From the NCBI RefSeq assembly GCF_946151055.1, contig NZ_CAMGYZ010000007.1:1-64000 (forward strand): a stretch of DNA of 64,000 nt, written 5' to 3'. This document shows positions 34,368 to 43,778 of the stretch, piece by piece. The notes beneath the pieces were generated by a model that did no database searches, was not told the origin of the DNA, and was given only the letters and a program-made list of their open reading frames with translations. Made by a program: the position numbers and the translations under genes. The stretch's first letter is position 1. The number at the start of each line of letters is the position of its first letter. This stretch comes from Bacillus sp. Marseille-Q3570 (GTDB lineage Bacteria > Bacillota > Bacilli > Bacillales > Fictibacillaceae).

Positions 34368-35696
34368 ATGGGGGGATTTATGACCAAGATCAAACTGACT
34401 CCACCGCAGTTTTTGGTCGTCGTATTCTTGTCATTCATCTTATTCGGAACATTATTATTGAAATTGCCGTTTGCAAGCAATGAACCGATCAGTTGGACTG
34501 ATGCCTTGTTTACCTCGACATCCGCGATGACTGTGACAGGTCTGATTACGGTCGATACAGGAACTGCTTATTCTGTTTTCGGTGAAATGATCATCATGTT
34601 CCTGATTCAGGTGGGTGGGCTTGGGATCATGTCCTTTGCGATCTTGATTTTCATGATGATCGGGAAGAAAATCGGTATGAGGCAACGGATGTATGTACAA
34701 CAGGCTCTGAACCAGACAACGATTGGCGGGGTCATTCTGCTCGTCAAAAGGCTTTTCATCTTTTCAATCATCATCGAATCGATCGCTGTTGTCTTTTTGA
34801 CTCTTAGATGGGGACCAGAAATGGGATGGGGAGAAGGTTTGTATGCTAGCATATTCCATGCTGTTTCGGCTTTCAATAATGCAGGGTTTTCAATCTGGTC
34901 TGATAGTTTGATGGGTTATGTCGGAGACCCGGTCGTCAATATCATCATCACCTTTCTATTCATTACAGGCGGAATCGGTTTTACCGTGTTGTCGGATCTT
35001 TGGGCAAAGCGGGAATTCCGTCAATTAAGTCTTCATTCGAAGTTGATGCTCATCGGTTCACTCATCATCAATGTGATCGCTTTTTTGATCATTTTCATTT
35101 TCGAGTTCAATAATCCAGCTACTCTTGGACCGATGGCAACTGGTGAAAAAATTTTCGCAGCGTACTTCCAGGCTGTTACCCCACGCACAGCAGGATTCAA
35201 TACATTGGATATCGGCAGTATGGAAGATCCTTCGATCATCTTGATGCTGCTTCTGATGTTCGTGGGTGGTGGAAGTGCTTCAACAGCCGGAGGGATCAAG
35301 GTTACGACTTTCCTGATCATCTGTTTTGCGGTTTTTACATTTTTGAAGGGGAAGTATGAGATCGTCATCATGCGCAAAACGATCGCTCCGCATCTTCTAG
35401 TAAAGGCGTTAGCGATTTCAACGATTGGCCTTGCTTTTATTTTTTCAGCAATCCTTCTGTTAAGTATCACAGAAAAAGAAGCACCGCTCCTGACTGTCAT
35501 CTTCGAGGTGTTTTCGGCATTCGGCACGGTCGGATTATCAATGGGATTGACCTTTAAGCTAACAGTGATCGGTAAACTGGTGATCATTTTCATGATGTTC
35601 ATCGGAAAGATCGGGCCATTGACTTTAGCATTCTCATTAGCACGTCAAAGTGTTGAGAATATTCGATATCCAAAAGAAGATATTCTCGCAGGATAA
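34368..35696 (+). CDS. ktrB: Potassium/sodium transporter subunit KtrB
   Basis: Channel-like K+ translocating subunit of the SKT family, about 442 residues with eight main helices in four pore repeats. Selectivity loops with the conserved Gly are visible: TSTSAMTVTGLITV (P1), FNNAGFSIWSD (P2), TPRTAGFNTLD (P3) and FSAFGTVGLSMG (P4). The ATG at 34368 and one at 34380 are both possible starts. It is cotranscribed with ktrA under the c-di-AMP riboswitch. Confidence 0.95.
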   Translation: MGGFMTKIKLTPPQFLVVVFLSFILFGTLLLKLPFASNEPISWTDALFTSTSAMTVTGLITVDTGTAYSVFGEMIIMFLIQVGGLGIMSFAILIFMMIGKKIGMRQRMYVQQALNQTTIGGVILLVKRLFIFSIIIESIAVVFLTLRWGPEMGWGEGLYASIFHAVSAFNNAGFSIWSDSLMGYVGDPVVNIIITFLFITGGIGFTVLSDLWAKREFRQLSLHSKLMLIGSLIINVIAFLIIFIFEFNNPATLGPMATGEKIFAAYFQAVTPRTAGFNTLDIGSMEDPSIILMLLLMFVGGGSASTAGGIKVTTFLIICFAVFTFLKGKYEIVIMRKTIAPHLLVKALAISTIGLAFIFSAILLLSITEKEAPLLTVIFEVFSAFGTVGLSMGLTFKLTVIGKLVIIFMMFIGKIGPLTLAFSLARQSVENIRYPKEDILAG

Positions 35697-35766
35697 CTCA
35701 ACAGGTAATGGGACTTTTGAATCAGTTAACTGTGCACCAAAATCGAATATCCTTCAAGGAACGAAA

Positions 35767-35797
35767 GGCACTGTCCTAAGAGGCAGTGTCTTTTTTA
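35767..35797 (+). terminator. Terminator of ktrAB
   Basis: GGCACTGTCC-taaga-GGCAGTGTC followed by TTTTTTAT. Confidence 0.7.
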
Positions 35798-35894
35798 TGT
35801 AAAAAAACACTCTGGCCATTAACAGGGACTTTTGAATTAAAGAAAATCAATGATAAAACGACCGTTTAACTGAGAATAGTTCTCAAGTATCATT

Positions 35895-35913
35895 GACGAT
35901 GATAATCATTTTC
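35895..35913 (+). promoter_or_regulatory. Fur box 1 of the siderophore operon
   Basis: GACGATGATAATCATTTTC matches the 19-bp Fur consensus GATAATGATAATCATTATC at 16 positions. It lies 70 nt before the first siderophore gene. Confidence 0.85.
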
Positions 35914-35931
35914 AATTAGTGTGGTTATATC

Positions 35932-35950
35932 GCAAATGAAAATCATTATC
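35932..35950 (+). promoter_or_regulatory. Fur box 2 of the siderophore operon
   Basis: GCAAATGAAAATCATTATC matches the Fur consensus at 16 of 19 positions. It lies 31 nt before the first siderophore gene, so it would block RNA polymerase or early elongation when iron is plentiful. Confidence 0.8.
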
Positions 35951-35981
35951 AATAAGATTCAATAAAGAAAGGAAGATTCAT

Positions 35982-37334
35982 ATGACAGTAATGGAGCAAA
36001 CATCGAATAGATCATTATTAGCACAACAGGAGCGCCGTGAGTCGAATGCGCGGTCTTATCCTCGCAGGATTCCGATTGCGATAGAAGAGGCAGAAGGCAT
36101 ATTTGTCACCGATGTCGAGGGGAAACGATATTACGATTGTCTCGCTGGTGCAGGAACACTTGCACTCGGTCATAACCATCCGGTTGTCATTGAAGCGATG
36201 GAGCAGGTGATCCGGGATAAGCGACCGTTACATACACTGGATCTTACCACACCTGTAAAAGAAGAGTTCGTCAATGAAATCTTTTCCTCACTTCCTGAAC
36301 CGTTGAAAGATCGTGCGAAAATTCAATTCTGTGGTCCAACGGGCGGAGATGCGATTGAAGCTGCCTTGAAACTCGTAAAAACAGCAACCGGCAGAAGCTC
36401 GATCTTGACTTTCCACGGTGGATATCATGGGTCGACGCATGGGACGATGGCAATCAGCGGGAATCTTGGTCCGAAAGAACGTGTCCAGGGACTGATTCCA
36501 GATGTGCACTTTCTCCCTTACCCGTACACATACCGTTGTCCTTTCGGGTTCGAAGGGGAAGAGGGGCATGAAATCAGCAGTCAATACATCGAAAATCTTC
36601 TCGATGATCCTGAAAGTGGAATTTTACCACCTGCAGCCATGATTTTAGAAGTTGTCCAGGGGGAAGGCGGATCCGTCCCAGCGCCCATCGAGTGGCTCAA
36701 GGAAATGCGCAGGATCACTAAAGAACGTGGCATTCCATTGATCATTGATGAAATTCAAACTGGTATAGGCCGTACTGGTAAATTCTTTGCCTTCGAGCAT
36801 GCCGGTATTGTCCCTGATGTAGTCGTCCTTTCTAAAGCGATTGGCGGCAGCCTTCCGTTGTCCGTCGTCATCTATGAAGAAAGTCTGGATCAATGGGGAC
36901 CCGGTGCTCACATCGGAACATTCAGAGGAAACCAGATGGCGATGGCAGCAGGAACGGCAACGCTCCAATACATCAAAGAAAACAATCTATCAGAGCATGC
37001 TGATCGAATGGGGGACAAGCTTCAAGCCGAGCTCAAAGACTTGCAAGCTGGATACAAGGAAATCGGAGACGTCCGGGGGCGCGGGTTGATGCTTGGTGTT
37101 GAAATGGTGGACCCTGCGAAAACTCAGGCACCGAATGGGAGTTACCCAGCAGCTCCGGAGCTTGCAAGTAAAATCCAGCGTGAGTGCTTTGACCGGGGGT
37201 TGATTCTTGAGGTCGGTGGCCGTCATGGTGCAGTTGTCCGTATCCTACCTCCGCTGATCATCACCGAACAACAGGTAGATGAAGTGGCTGTGATTTTGAA
37301 AGATGCAATAACGGCAGTATTGGGACAACGGTGA
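35982..37334 (+). CDS. dat: Diaminobutyrate-2-oxoglutarate aminotransferase
   Basis: Class III PLP aminotransferase forming L-2,4-diaminobutyrate from aspartate semialdehyde and glutamate; RhbA homologue. The 450 residues have the PLP lysine at 285 (VVLSKAIGG), the Asp at 256 (LIIDEIQTG) and GPTGGDAIEAALK (118-130) for phosphate binding. SD AAAGGAAG. First gene of a seven-gene operon. With the next gene it supplies 1,3-diaminopropane, the siderophore backbone. Confidence 0.95.
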   Translation: MTVMEQTSNRSLLAQQERRESNARSYPRRIPIAIEEAEGIFVTDVEGKRYYDCLAGAGTLALGHNHPVVIEAMEQVIRDKRPLHTLDLTTPVKEEFVNEIFSSLPEPLKDRAKIQFCGPTGGDAIEAALKLVKTATGRSSILTFHGGYHGSTHGTMAISGNLGPKERVQGLIPDVHFLPYPYTYRCPFGFEGEEGHEISSQYIENLLDDPESGILPPAAMILEVVQGEGGSVPAPIEWLKEMRRITKERGIPLIIDEIQTGIGRTGKFFAFEHAGIVPDVVVLSKAIGGSLPLSVVIYEESLDQWGPGAHIGTFRGNQMAMAAGTATLQYIKENNLSEHADRMGDKLQAELKDLQAGYKEIGDVRGRGLMLGVEMVDPAKTQAPNGSYPAAPELASKIQRECFDRGLILEVGGRHGAVVRILPPLIITEQQVDEVAVILKDAITAVLGQR

Positions 37335-37337
37335 TGC

Positions 37338-38897
37338 ATGATGATTACAAAAGTGATCAAACCTGCTGCATTGCAAATGGAAGAGACTGTTGCACGGGCC
37401 ACTGATGATTTCAACTCCTTGTTTTTCCATGGTGGAGAAGAAGGGGTAGCAGCTTATCACCATGCAAGCCAGCTGGTGACAGAGAAATTGACGGAAGTGT
37501 TCTCGGATCTATCGAAACCTTACATCGGAAAAACACCCGATAAAATCAAAGAAGAAGTCAGAAGACTCCAGCTTGCAACAGAAAACGGAGAATCCTTGTA
37601 TGAACTGCTCGGGGAAATCCAGGAACCACTTCTGAATAGCAATATCAACATCAGCAATCCGAAAAGCATTGCCCATTTGCACTGTCCGCCATTGCTCCCG
37701 TCTATTGCGGCTGAAATGATCATCACCGCCTTCAACCAATCAATGGATTCATGGGATCAAAGTACAGCGGCCACTTATCTGGAGGAGGAGCTGATCCGCT
37801 GGCTCCTGCCGAAGTTCGGTTATGGCAAACAGGCAGATGGGACGTTTACGAGCGGTGGTACACAATCGAATTACATGGGATTGCTGCTCGCACGGGACCA
37901 TTATTGTTGGGAACGGTGGAACCATAATGTCCAAAAAGATGGATTGCCTTCACAATCCAATAAGCTGCGGATCCTTTGTTCTGAGGATGCTCATTTTACC
38001 GTGAAAAAATCAGCATCCCAGTTAGGTTTAGGAGAAAATGCAGTAATTGCCGTCAAAACGGATGAGAACCATCAGATGAGTAAAGATGACTTGAAAGAAA
38101 AATTGGAACAGCTTGAAAGTGACGGATCATTGCCTTTCGCAATCGTGGCTACCTGTGGAACAACTGATTTCGGCAGCATCGATCCAATGAAAGAATCAGC
38201 GCAACTTGCGAGACAACATGGACTTTGGTTCCACGTCGATGCGGCTTATGGTGGCGCATTGATCCTGAGTCGAAGTCATTATCATAAGCTTGCGGGGATT
38301 GAAACGGCGGACTCGATCACTGTTGATTTTCACAAACTATTCTATCAGCCGATCAGCTGTGGGGCTTTCTTAGTGAAGGATCAACAGTCATTCCGGTATA
38401 TCCAGCATCACGCCGACTATTTGAACCCGAGTGGGGATGAAGAAGATGGCATGCTGCACCTTGTTACGAAATCGACACAGACGACTCGACGCTTCGATGC
38501 TTTGAAATTGATGATGTCGTTACGGATGGTCGGTACGAAAAAGTTCGGCGAAATGATTGATCATACATTCAGGCTTGCAAATGCGACCGCTCAGGAGTTA
38601 GAGCATCGGGCCGGCTTCACAGTTCTGAATCGGATGCCAGTCTTGAATGCAGTCGTGTTTAGATATGAACCGGTCACGGCTGTGCCGATTGATCTGGATT
38701 TACTCAATAAGAACATCCAAAAAACACTGCTTGAAAGTGGTGAAGCAATCATGGCGAAAACTATTGTGGATGGAAAGACGTATTTGAAATTCACATTGCT
38801 GAATCCTCGAACGAAAATGAAGGATATCAAAGAGATTCTGACATTGATTGAACAATACGGAAAAACGCAAACAAGTAAATGGGGGTTGAACCATTGA
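37338..38897 (+). CDS. ddc: L-2,4-diaminobutyrate decarboxylase
   Basis: Group II PLP decarboxylase producing 1,3-diaminopropane; RhbB homologue. The 519 residues have the PLP lysine at 333 (VDFHKLFYQP), with HVDAAYGG (299-306) and TSGGTQSN (171-178) as cofactor contacts. It begins 3 nt after dat, so it is translationally coupled; its own SD is weak. Its stop overlaps the start of the next gene. Confidence 0.95.
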   Translation: MMITKVIKPAALQMEETVARATDDFNSLFFHGGEEGVAAYHHASQLVTEKLTEVFSDLSKPYIGKTPDKIKEEVRRLQLATENGESLYELLGEIQEPLLNSNINISNPKSIAHLHCPPLLPSIAAEMIITAFNQSMDSWDQSTAATYLEEELIRWLLPKFGYGKQADGTFTSGGTQSNYMGLLLARDHYCWERWNHNVQKDGLPSQSNKLRILCSEDAHFTVKKSASQLGLGENAVIAVKTDENHQMSKDDLKEKLEQLESDGSLPFAIVATCGTTDFGSIDPMKESAQLARQHGLWFHVDAAYGGALILSRSHYHKLAGIETADSITVDFHKLFYQPISCGAFLVKDQQSFRYIQHHADYLNPSGDEEDGMLHLVTKSTQTTRRFDALKLMMSLRMVGTKKFGEMIDHTFRLANATAQELEHRAGFTVLNRMPVLNAVVFRYEPVTAVPIDLDLLNKNIQKTLLESGEAIMAKTIVDGKTYLKFTLLNPRTKMKDIKEILTLIEQYGKTQTSKWGLNH

Positions 38898-40675
38898 AAA
38901 ACCATAAAACGATTGCTGAACAAGCTACCATGCAAAGTTTTCTGAACTGCTACCTGAGAGAAACAAGGAATTTTGAGGAGATTGAAAATGAGCCGGGAAA
39001 TCACTTGAATGGCCAACAGGTAGACAGGACGATTAAATGCGTTCTGCAAAACCAGGCTATAGAAGTGATCATTCCAGTCAGATATTGGTCTTTGACTGGA
39101 CGCCATTTGTTCGCCTATCCAATTTTTTATCGAAGCAGCGGAGATGAGGTGCTGAATCAGTTGGACTATATCACGCTCGTTTCCTTGATCACGAAGGAGC
39201 TGTTGATTGAACAGAAGCGTGAGGACGCAGAAGATGAATTCATGTTGAGGGTGATTTTAAGCTGCCGTAACGTAACCAAGTATATTGAAGGACGATTGGA
39301 TGATTCCGAACGTTTATCCGATGCGAACTTCTCCTATATCGAAGCAGAACAATCCCTGTTATTCGGACACTTGATGCATCCAACTTCTAAAAGTAAACAA
39401 GGGATCACTGAAGAAGAGGAACATCTGTATTCGCCTGAGTTGAACGGAGAATTCCAGCTTCATTATTTCTTGGCCGATCCATCGATTGTTGTTCAGGATT
39501 CCAGTTTGGAGGAAAGTGCTGCCGCCATCGTAAGAGAGGAATTGGAAGAATCGGGACAAGCATATCGCCTTGGCGATAAGGAGGGAGACGTCTTCCTCCC
39601 AACTCACCCATTGCAGGCGAAGCATTTGATCGAACGTGAAGATGTACAATCATTGATCGCAAAAGGTCTGCTTGCATACATCGGTCCTATGGGCAAAAAA
39701 TTCACAGCAACTTCTTCATTCCGGACGGTTTACAGCAAGGAATCGAAATTCATGTTCAAGTTTTCTGTGCCGATCAAAATTACGAATTCTTTACGTGTAA
39801 GCCAGAAGAAAGAGCTTGACCGGGGCGTGGAAGTTTCAAGATTGTTAGATTCGGAGGTTGGCCAGGATCTACGGGGACGTTTTGATAGGTTCCATATCAT
39901 GGAGGATCCAGCATATTTGAATCTTGATCTGGACGGAGATTCTACCGGTTTCGAGGTCATCATCCGGGAAAACCCATTTTATGAGAATGATAACGATGCA
40001 AGTCTGATCGCAGGTCTCTGCCAGGATCAACCGTATGGAGGGAAGACAAAGATCCAGGCAGTCATCGAAAACCTTGCACACCAGGAAGGAAGAAGTACAG
40101 AAGAAGTGAGCTTGGATTGGTTCGACAGGTATCTCTCAATCTCACTCGATCCGATTCTATGGCTCTATGAAACGTATGGGATCGCACTCGAAGCACATCA
40201 ACAGAATTCAGTGCTCAAACTGGACGGAGGTTATCCTGGAACATTCTATTATCGTGATAACCAGGGTTATTACTATAGCGAATCGAAAGCGGACCTGCTC
40301 GTCACCCAGCTTCCGGATCTGAATCGTAAAAGCAATACGATCTGCAGTGATGAAGTAGCAGAAGAACGTCTTCGTTACTATTTCTTCATCAACCATCTGT
40401 TCGGTCTCATCAACGGGTTCGGTGTAAGTGGGCTGATTACAGAGGAAAAGCTCTTGCAACTCCTCAGAAACAGATTGGAAAAACATCTGGATGAAGGGAC
40501 GGCTGTCGGTTTGATCGATAGTCTGATCAATGTGCCTGTCTTACCTTGTAAGGCGAATCTGTTGACTCGTTTTCACGATATGGATGAGCTTGTCGGTTCA
40601 TTGGAGACACAATCGGTTTATACGATGATCCGAAACCCGATCGGACAAGAGGTGGGGTTGGTTCATGGAAAATAG
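38894..40675 (+). CDS. IucA/IucC-family NIS siderophore synthetase (RhbC-like)
   Basis: Couples citrate to an amine of the hydroxylated/acetylated diaminopropane using ATP. About 593 residues. ATMQSFLNCYLRE opens the protein; LPTHPLQAKH (about 235) is the ATP-binding HPxHPxxK-like motif; GKKFTATSSFRTVY, KITNSLR and EAHQQNSV are conserved family blocks, and the FhuF-like C-terminal half follows. A TTG at 38894 is chosen as start: GGGGG lies 8 nt before it and it forms a TTGA overlap with the ddc stop. The ATG at 38879 is the alternative. Confidence 0.93.
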   Translation: MKNHKTIAEQATMQSFLNCYLRETRNFEEIENEPGNHLNGQQVDRTIKCVLQNQAIEVIIPVRYWSLTGRHLFAYPIFYRSSGDEVLNQLDYITLVSLITKELLIEQKREDAEDEFMLRVILSCRNVTKYIEGRLDDSERLSDANFSYIEAEQSLLFGHLMHPTSKSKQGITEEEEHLYSPELNGEFQLHYFLADPSIVVQDSSLEESAAAIVREELEESGQAYRLGDKEGDVFLPTHPLQAKHLIEREDVQSLIAKGLLAYIGPMGKKFTATSSFRTVYSKESKFMFKFSVPIKITNSLRVSQKKELDRGVEVSRLLDSEVGQDLRGRFDRFHIMEDPAYLNLDLDGDSTGFEVIIRENPFYENDNDASLIAGLCQDQPYGGKTKIQAVIENLAHQEGRSTEEVSLDWFDRYLSISLDPILWLYETYGIALEAHQQNSVLKLDGGYPGTFYYRDNQGYYYSESKADLLVTQLPDLNRKSNTICSDEVAEERLRYYFFINHLFGLINGFGVSGLITEEKLLQLLRNRLEKHLDEGTAVGLIDSLINVPVLPCKANLLTRFHDMDELVGSLETQSVYTMIRNPIGQEVGLVHGK

Positions 40676-41264
40676 CTACGACCATTACGACGAGAGAATC
40701 CAAAAGCGGATATCGTTTGAAAAAGTTGACTATGTCCGAGACCTCAACATGATCCATAAGTGGATGAGTGAAGACCATGTCATCCCTTTCTGGCAGTTGA
40801 ATCATCCAATCGGAAAGTTCGCAGCTCATTTACGGAAAGCACTGGATGATGACCATCAAACCCTTTATTTAGGGAAACTGGATGATGTGCCGATGAGCTA
40901 TTGGGAGGCGTATTGGGTCAAGGGAGATGTCGTTGAGAAATGTTATCGGGCTGAAGCGTTTGATCAGGGTATCCATCTTTTGATCGGTGAGCCTGATTAT
41001 CTTGGTAAAGGCTACTCCCTTCCATTACTTGAAGCAATGGTCGATTTTCAATTCCAAGTATCTGAAACCAAAAAGGTCATCGCTGAGCCGGACATCCGAA
41101 ATGAAAAAATGATCCATGTGTTTGAACAATGTGGATTCGAACGTGTAAAACCGATTGAATTACCTGATAAAACAGGATTGTTGATGTTTTGCCATCGGGA
41201 CGTTTTTGAGAGGAGGCGCAAACTACATGACAGAAACAGTGAAAAAACCGAAACCCATTCATGA
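40665..41264 (+). CDS. Siderophore acetyltransferase, GNAT fold (RhbD/IucB-like)
   Basis: N-acetylates the N-hydroxy-diaminopropane to give the hydroxamate. A 199-residue protein. MIHKWMSEDHVIPFWQL (29-45) and the GNAT acetyl-CoA loop region LGKGYSLPLLEAMVDFQF (around 112-129) match the AlcB/IucB/RhbD group, and VFEQCGFERV is the usual C-terminal strand. It overlaps the preceding gene by 11 nt and the next by 38 nt, so it is tightly coupled. Confidence 0.92.
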   Translation: MENSYDHYDERIQKRISFEKVDYVRDLNMIHKWMSEDHVIPFWQLNHPIGKFAAHLRKALDDDHQTLYLGKLDDVPMSYWEAYWVKGDVVEKCYRAEAFDQGIHLLIGEPDYLGKGYSLPLLEAMVDFQFQVSETKKVIAEPDIRNEKMIHVFEQCGFERVKPIELPDKTGLLMFCHRDVFERRRKLHDRNSEKTETHS

Positions 41265-42573
41265 TGTCATCGGTATCGGAATCGGTCCGTTCAACCTGGG
41301 TATGGCTGCACTTTTAGAAGAGGTTCCTGAAATTGACGGACTGTTTTTTGAAAAGAAGGATGAATTCAATTGGCATCCTGGAATGTTGATTGATGGAACA
41401 ACCCTTCAGGTACCGTTCTTTGCTGATCTTGTCAGTATGGCAGATGTGCGGAGTAAATACAGTTTCCTTCATTATCTACAAGAGCACGATCGGATGTATC
41501 ACTTTTATTTCCTGGAGAAGTTCCACATACCGCGGAATGAATACAACCATTATTGCCAATGGGTAGCGGGACAACTCGATAACTGCCTATTTGGAAGGAC
41601 CGTGGAACAGGTCCGTGCGTATGAACAAAATGGTGAGCAGAGTTATGAAGTCGACGTATTAAATACAAGTGATCAATCAATAGAGACATACCATACAAGG
41701 CACTTGCTGCTGGGAATCGGCACTACGCCATCTGTTCCATCCTTCATGAAAGAGCATCTTGGCGATACCGTCTTCCATTCTTCGGAATTTTTGAAGCATA
41801 AGGAGCGTTGCCTTGAAGCTGAGTCTATCACGGTGATCGGCTCGGGACAGAGTGCAGCGGAGGTGTTCTATGATCTGGCGAAAGAGCAGGAACAAGCTGG
41901 TTACTCCCTTGATTGGTACACTCGTTCGAAGGGGTTCTTCCCGATGGAGTACTCGAAGCTTGGTCTCGAATATTTCTCCCCGGATTACACCGATTTCTTT
42001 TACAAGCTTCCACAGTATAAAAAAGACAGGTTGATTGGAGAACAGGACCTCTTATACAAAGGGATCAGTACAGAGACGATCGCCGATATCTATGACCTTC
42101 TTTATGAGCGGACCGTCGGTGGGGGGAAACCGGAAATCCGGCTGCAAGCGATGACGGAAGCGTCCGATCTCTGCAGAACTGAGCAAGGCTGGGAGCTGGA
42201 GCTGATCCATCGCCTGACAGAAGAAACGCATACGAAAAGAACCGAGGTGATCATACTCGGAACAGGATACCAACCGACTATTCCCGCTTTCCTGGATGGT
42301 ATTGATCACTTGATCGACTGGGATGATGTCGGTCGCTATCGGATCCAGGAAAACTATGAATTGAAAATGAAGCAACCAATGCATAACAAGATTTTCATAC
42401 AGAATGGTGAGCTGCACACACATGGAGTTGGTGCACCGGACCTCGGAATGGGTGCTCATCGCAATGCGGTCATCATCAATTCCATCGCTGGTCGGGAAGT
42501 GTATCCAGTCAAGACGAAAAATGTGTTCCAGACATTCGGAATGGAAACATCATGTATGCCGGCCAACGTTTAA
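41227..42573 (+). CDS. N6-lysine/diamine monooxygenase (IucD/RhbE-like)
   Basis: Flavin-dependent N-hydroxylase acting here most likely on 1,3-diaminopropane. The 448 residues have the FAD motif GIGIGPFNLGMAALL (about 17-31), WHPGMLIDGTTLQVPFFADL, the NADPH motif VIGSGQSAAEVFYDL (about 205-219) and the C-terminal LGTGYQPTIP. SD GAGAGGAGG precedes the ATG at 41227; an ATG at 41206 opens the frame earlier, but without an SD. Confidence 0.95.
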   Translation: MTETVKKPKPIHDVIGIGIGPFNLGMAALLEEVPEIDGLFFEKKDEFNWHPGMLIDGTTLQVPFFADLVSMADVRSKYSFLHYLQEHDRMYHFYFLEKFHIPRNEYNHYCQWVAGQLDNCLFGRTVEQVRAYEQNGEQSYEVDVLNTSDQSIETYHTRHLLLGIGTTPSVPSFMKEHLGDTVFHSSEFLKHKERCLEAESITVIGSGQSAAEVFYDLAKEQEQAGYSLDWYTRSKGFFPMEYSKLGLEYFSPDYTDFFYKLPQYKKDRLIGEQDLLYKGISTETIADIYDLLYERTVGGGKPEIRLQAMTEASDLCRTEQGWELELIHRLTEETHTKRTEVIILGTGYQPTIPAFLDGIDHLIDWDDVGRYRIQENYELKMKQPMHNKIFIQNGELHTHGVGAPDLGMGAHRNAVIINSIAGREVYPVKTKNVFQTFGMETSCMPANV

Positions 42574-43754
42574 ACACATTCATCCTGTTCGGTTGCATCT
42601 TTCTGTTTGTCGGAACGGAAGTCTTATTATCGCCGTTCTATCCCCAGTTTTTTGAAAAAGTTTTCGGAATAGAGGACTTGAGCTTTACAGGAATGTACGT
42701 GTTTTTATGCAGATTGACCGTCGTATTAATTTCACCGATCTGGGGTTTGCTTTCAAAAAGGTACGATGCTAAGCGGTTGCTATTGATCGGTCAAACCGGA
42801 ACAGCGATTGCGTGTGTGCTGATGGCGATGTCACAGACGGAAATGCAGTTTCTCGTCTTTTCAATCTGTCTCTTGTTTTTTAAAAGCAGCTACCTTTTGT
42901 TGTACACGATTTTGCTACAGCACGCTGGTAAAGCTAGAAAACGTGTGACAGGGCTATATCACGCTGTTTTTCAATCGTCAGTGATCGTGGCGACACTTGC
43001 GAGCAGCTGGGTGATCCAGCTCGATGATCCCCTCATCGTTTTCTGGTGGGCGGCAGCGTTGGATGCTGTTCAGGCGATCATTTGCTTTTTCGTTTTTAAA
43101 AGGTTGAGAGCGTATGTTGCGGTTCCACAAGACAGGGATATGACAAGTAACCGCTTGGTCAGCTTCGGATTTCTCATGAAGATGGCGCTCATCATTTTCA
43201 CGCTCCACTTTTCAGTAACACTCATCCGTCCATTTTTCACATTATTTTCAGAACGGGAGCTGAATACTTCGGTATTCATGAGCAGTCTGCTGTTCTTGGT
43301 TCCGAGTCTCATGGCCGTTTTAGCAGCACCGTTTATCATGAAGTGCAAGTCTGAAAAGCTGCCGTTCTTTTATAAAATCGCTGGCATTACGCTGGTCATC
43401 AGCTTGTTGGTTCAAGGATTCGTAGTGACGATCCCAGCGTTCATCCTTTTCAGATGTCTGTTCGGATTGTCGCTTGCGATCTGTCAGGCAAGCCTGGAAA
43501 TCGTCCTTTTCAAGCGGGACGGGAACGTGCACTATCAGTATGGAATCGTGTCTGCTTTTCAAAATATGGGGCTATTGCTTGCGCCGTTATGCGCGACTTA
43601 TCTTGTGGAAAGCTATTCACTGCAACAGCCTTTCATTTTTGCAAGTGTAGCGGCTGTCCTTCATTTAGGTCTCGTTTTGCTGACGATTTATAGCAAAGCA
43701 GGTGTACAAGAAGAGAAAAGGATTGAAGAGGAAAATCATCGAAATGTTGGATAA
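42552..43754 (+). CDS. MFS transporter, probable siderophore exporter
   Basis: A 400-residue carrier with about 12 helices. It starts NTFILFGCIFLFVGTEVLLS, with GLLSKRYDAKRLLLIG as the loop 2-3 motif. It overlaps the monooxygenase gene by 22 nt and lies between biosynthetic genes, so secretion of the finished siderophore is the likely role (compare EntS/YmfD-type exporters). Uptake of the ferric complex is not encoded in the window. Confidence 0.85.
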   Translation: MYAGQRLNTFILFGCIFLFVGTEVLLSPFYPQFFEKVFGIEDLSFTGMYVFLCRLTVVLISPIWGLLSKRYDAKRLLLIGQTGTAIACVLMAMSQTEMQFLVFSICLLFFKSSYLLLYTILLQHAGKARKRVTGLYHAVFQSSVIVATLASSWVIQLDDPLIVFWWAAALDAVQAIICFFVFKRLRAYVAVPQDRDMTSNRLVSFGFLMKMALIIFTLHFSVTLIRPFFTLFSERELNTSVFMSSLLFLVPSLMAVLAAPFIMKCKSEKLPFFYKIAGITLVISLLVQGFVVTIPAFILFRCLFGLSLAICQASLEIVLFKRDGNVHYQYGIVSAFQNMGLLLAPLCATYLVESYSLQQPFIFASVAAVLHLGLVLLTIYSKAGVQEEKRIEEENHRNVG

Positions 43755-43778
43755 TTCACGAATGAAAGTAGGGATAAC

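Noticed and set aside
35033-35602. 189-codon minus-strand ORF under ktrB
   Set aside because: Shadow of the KtrB coding sequence.
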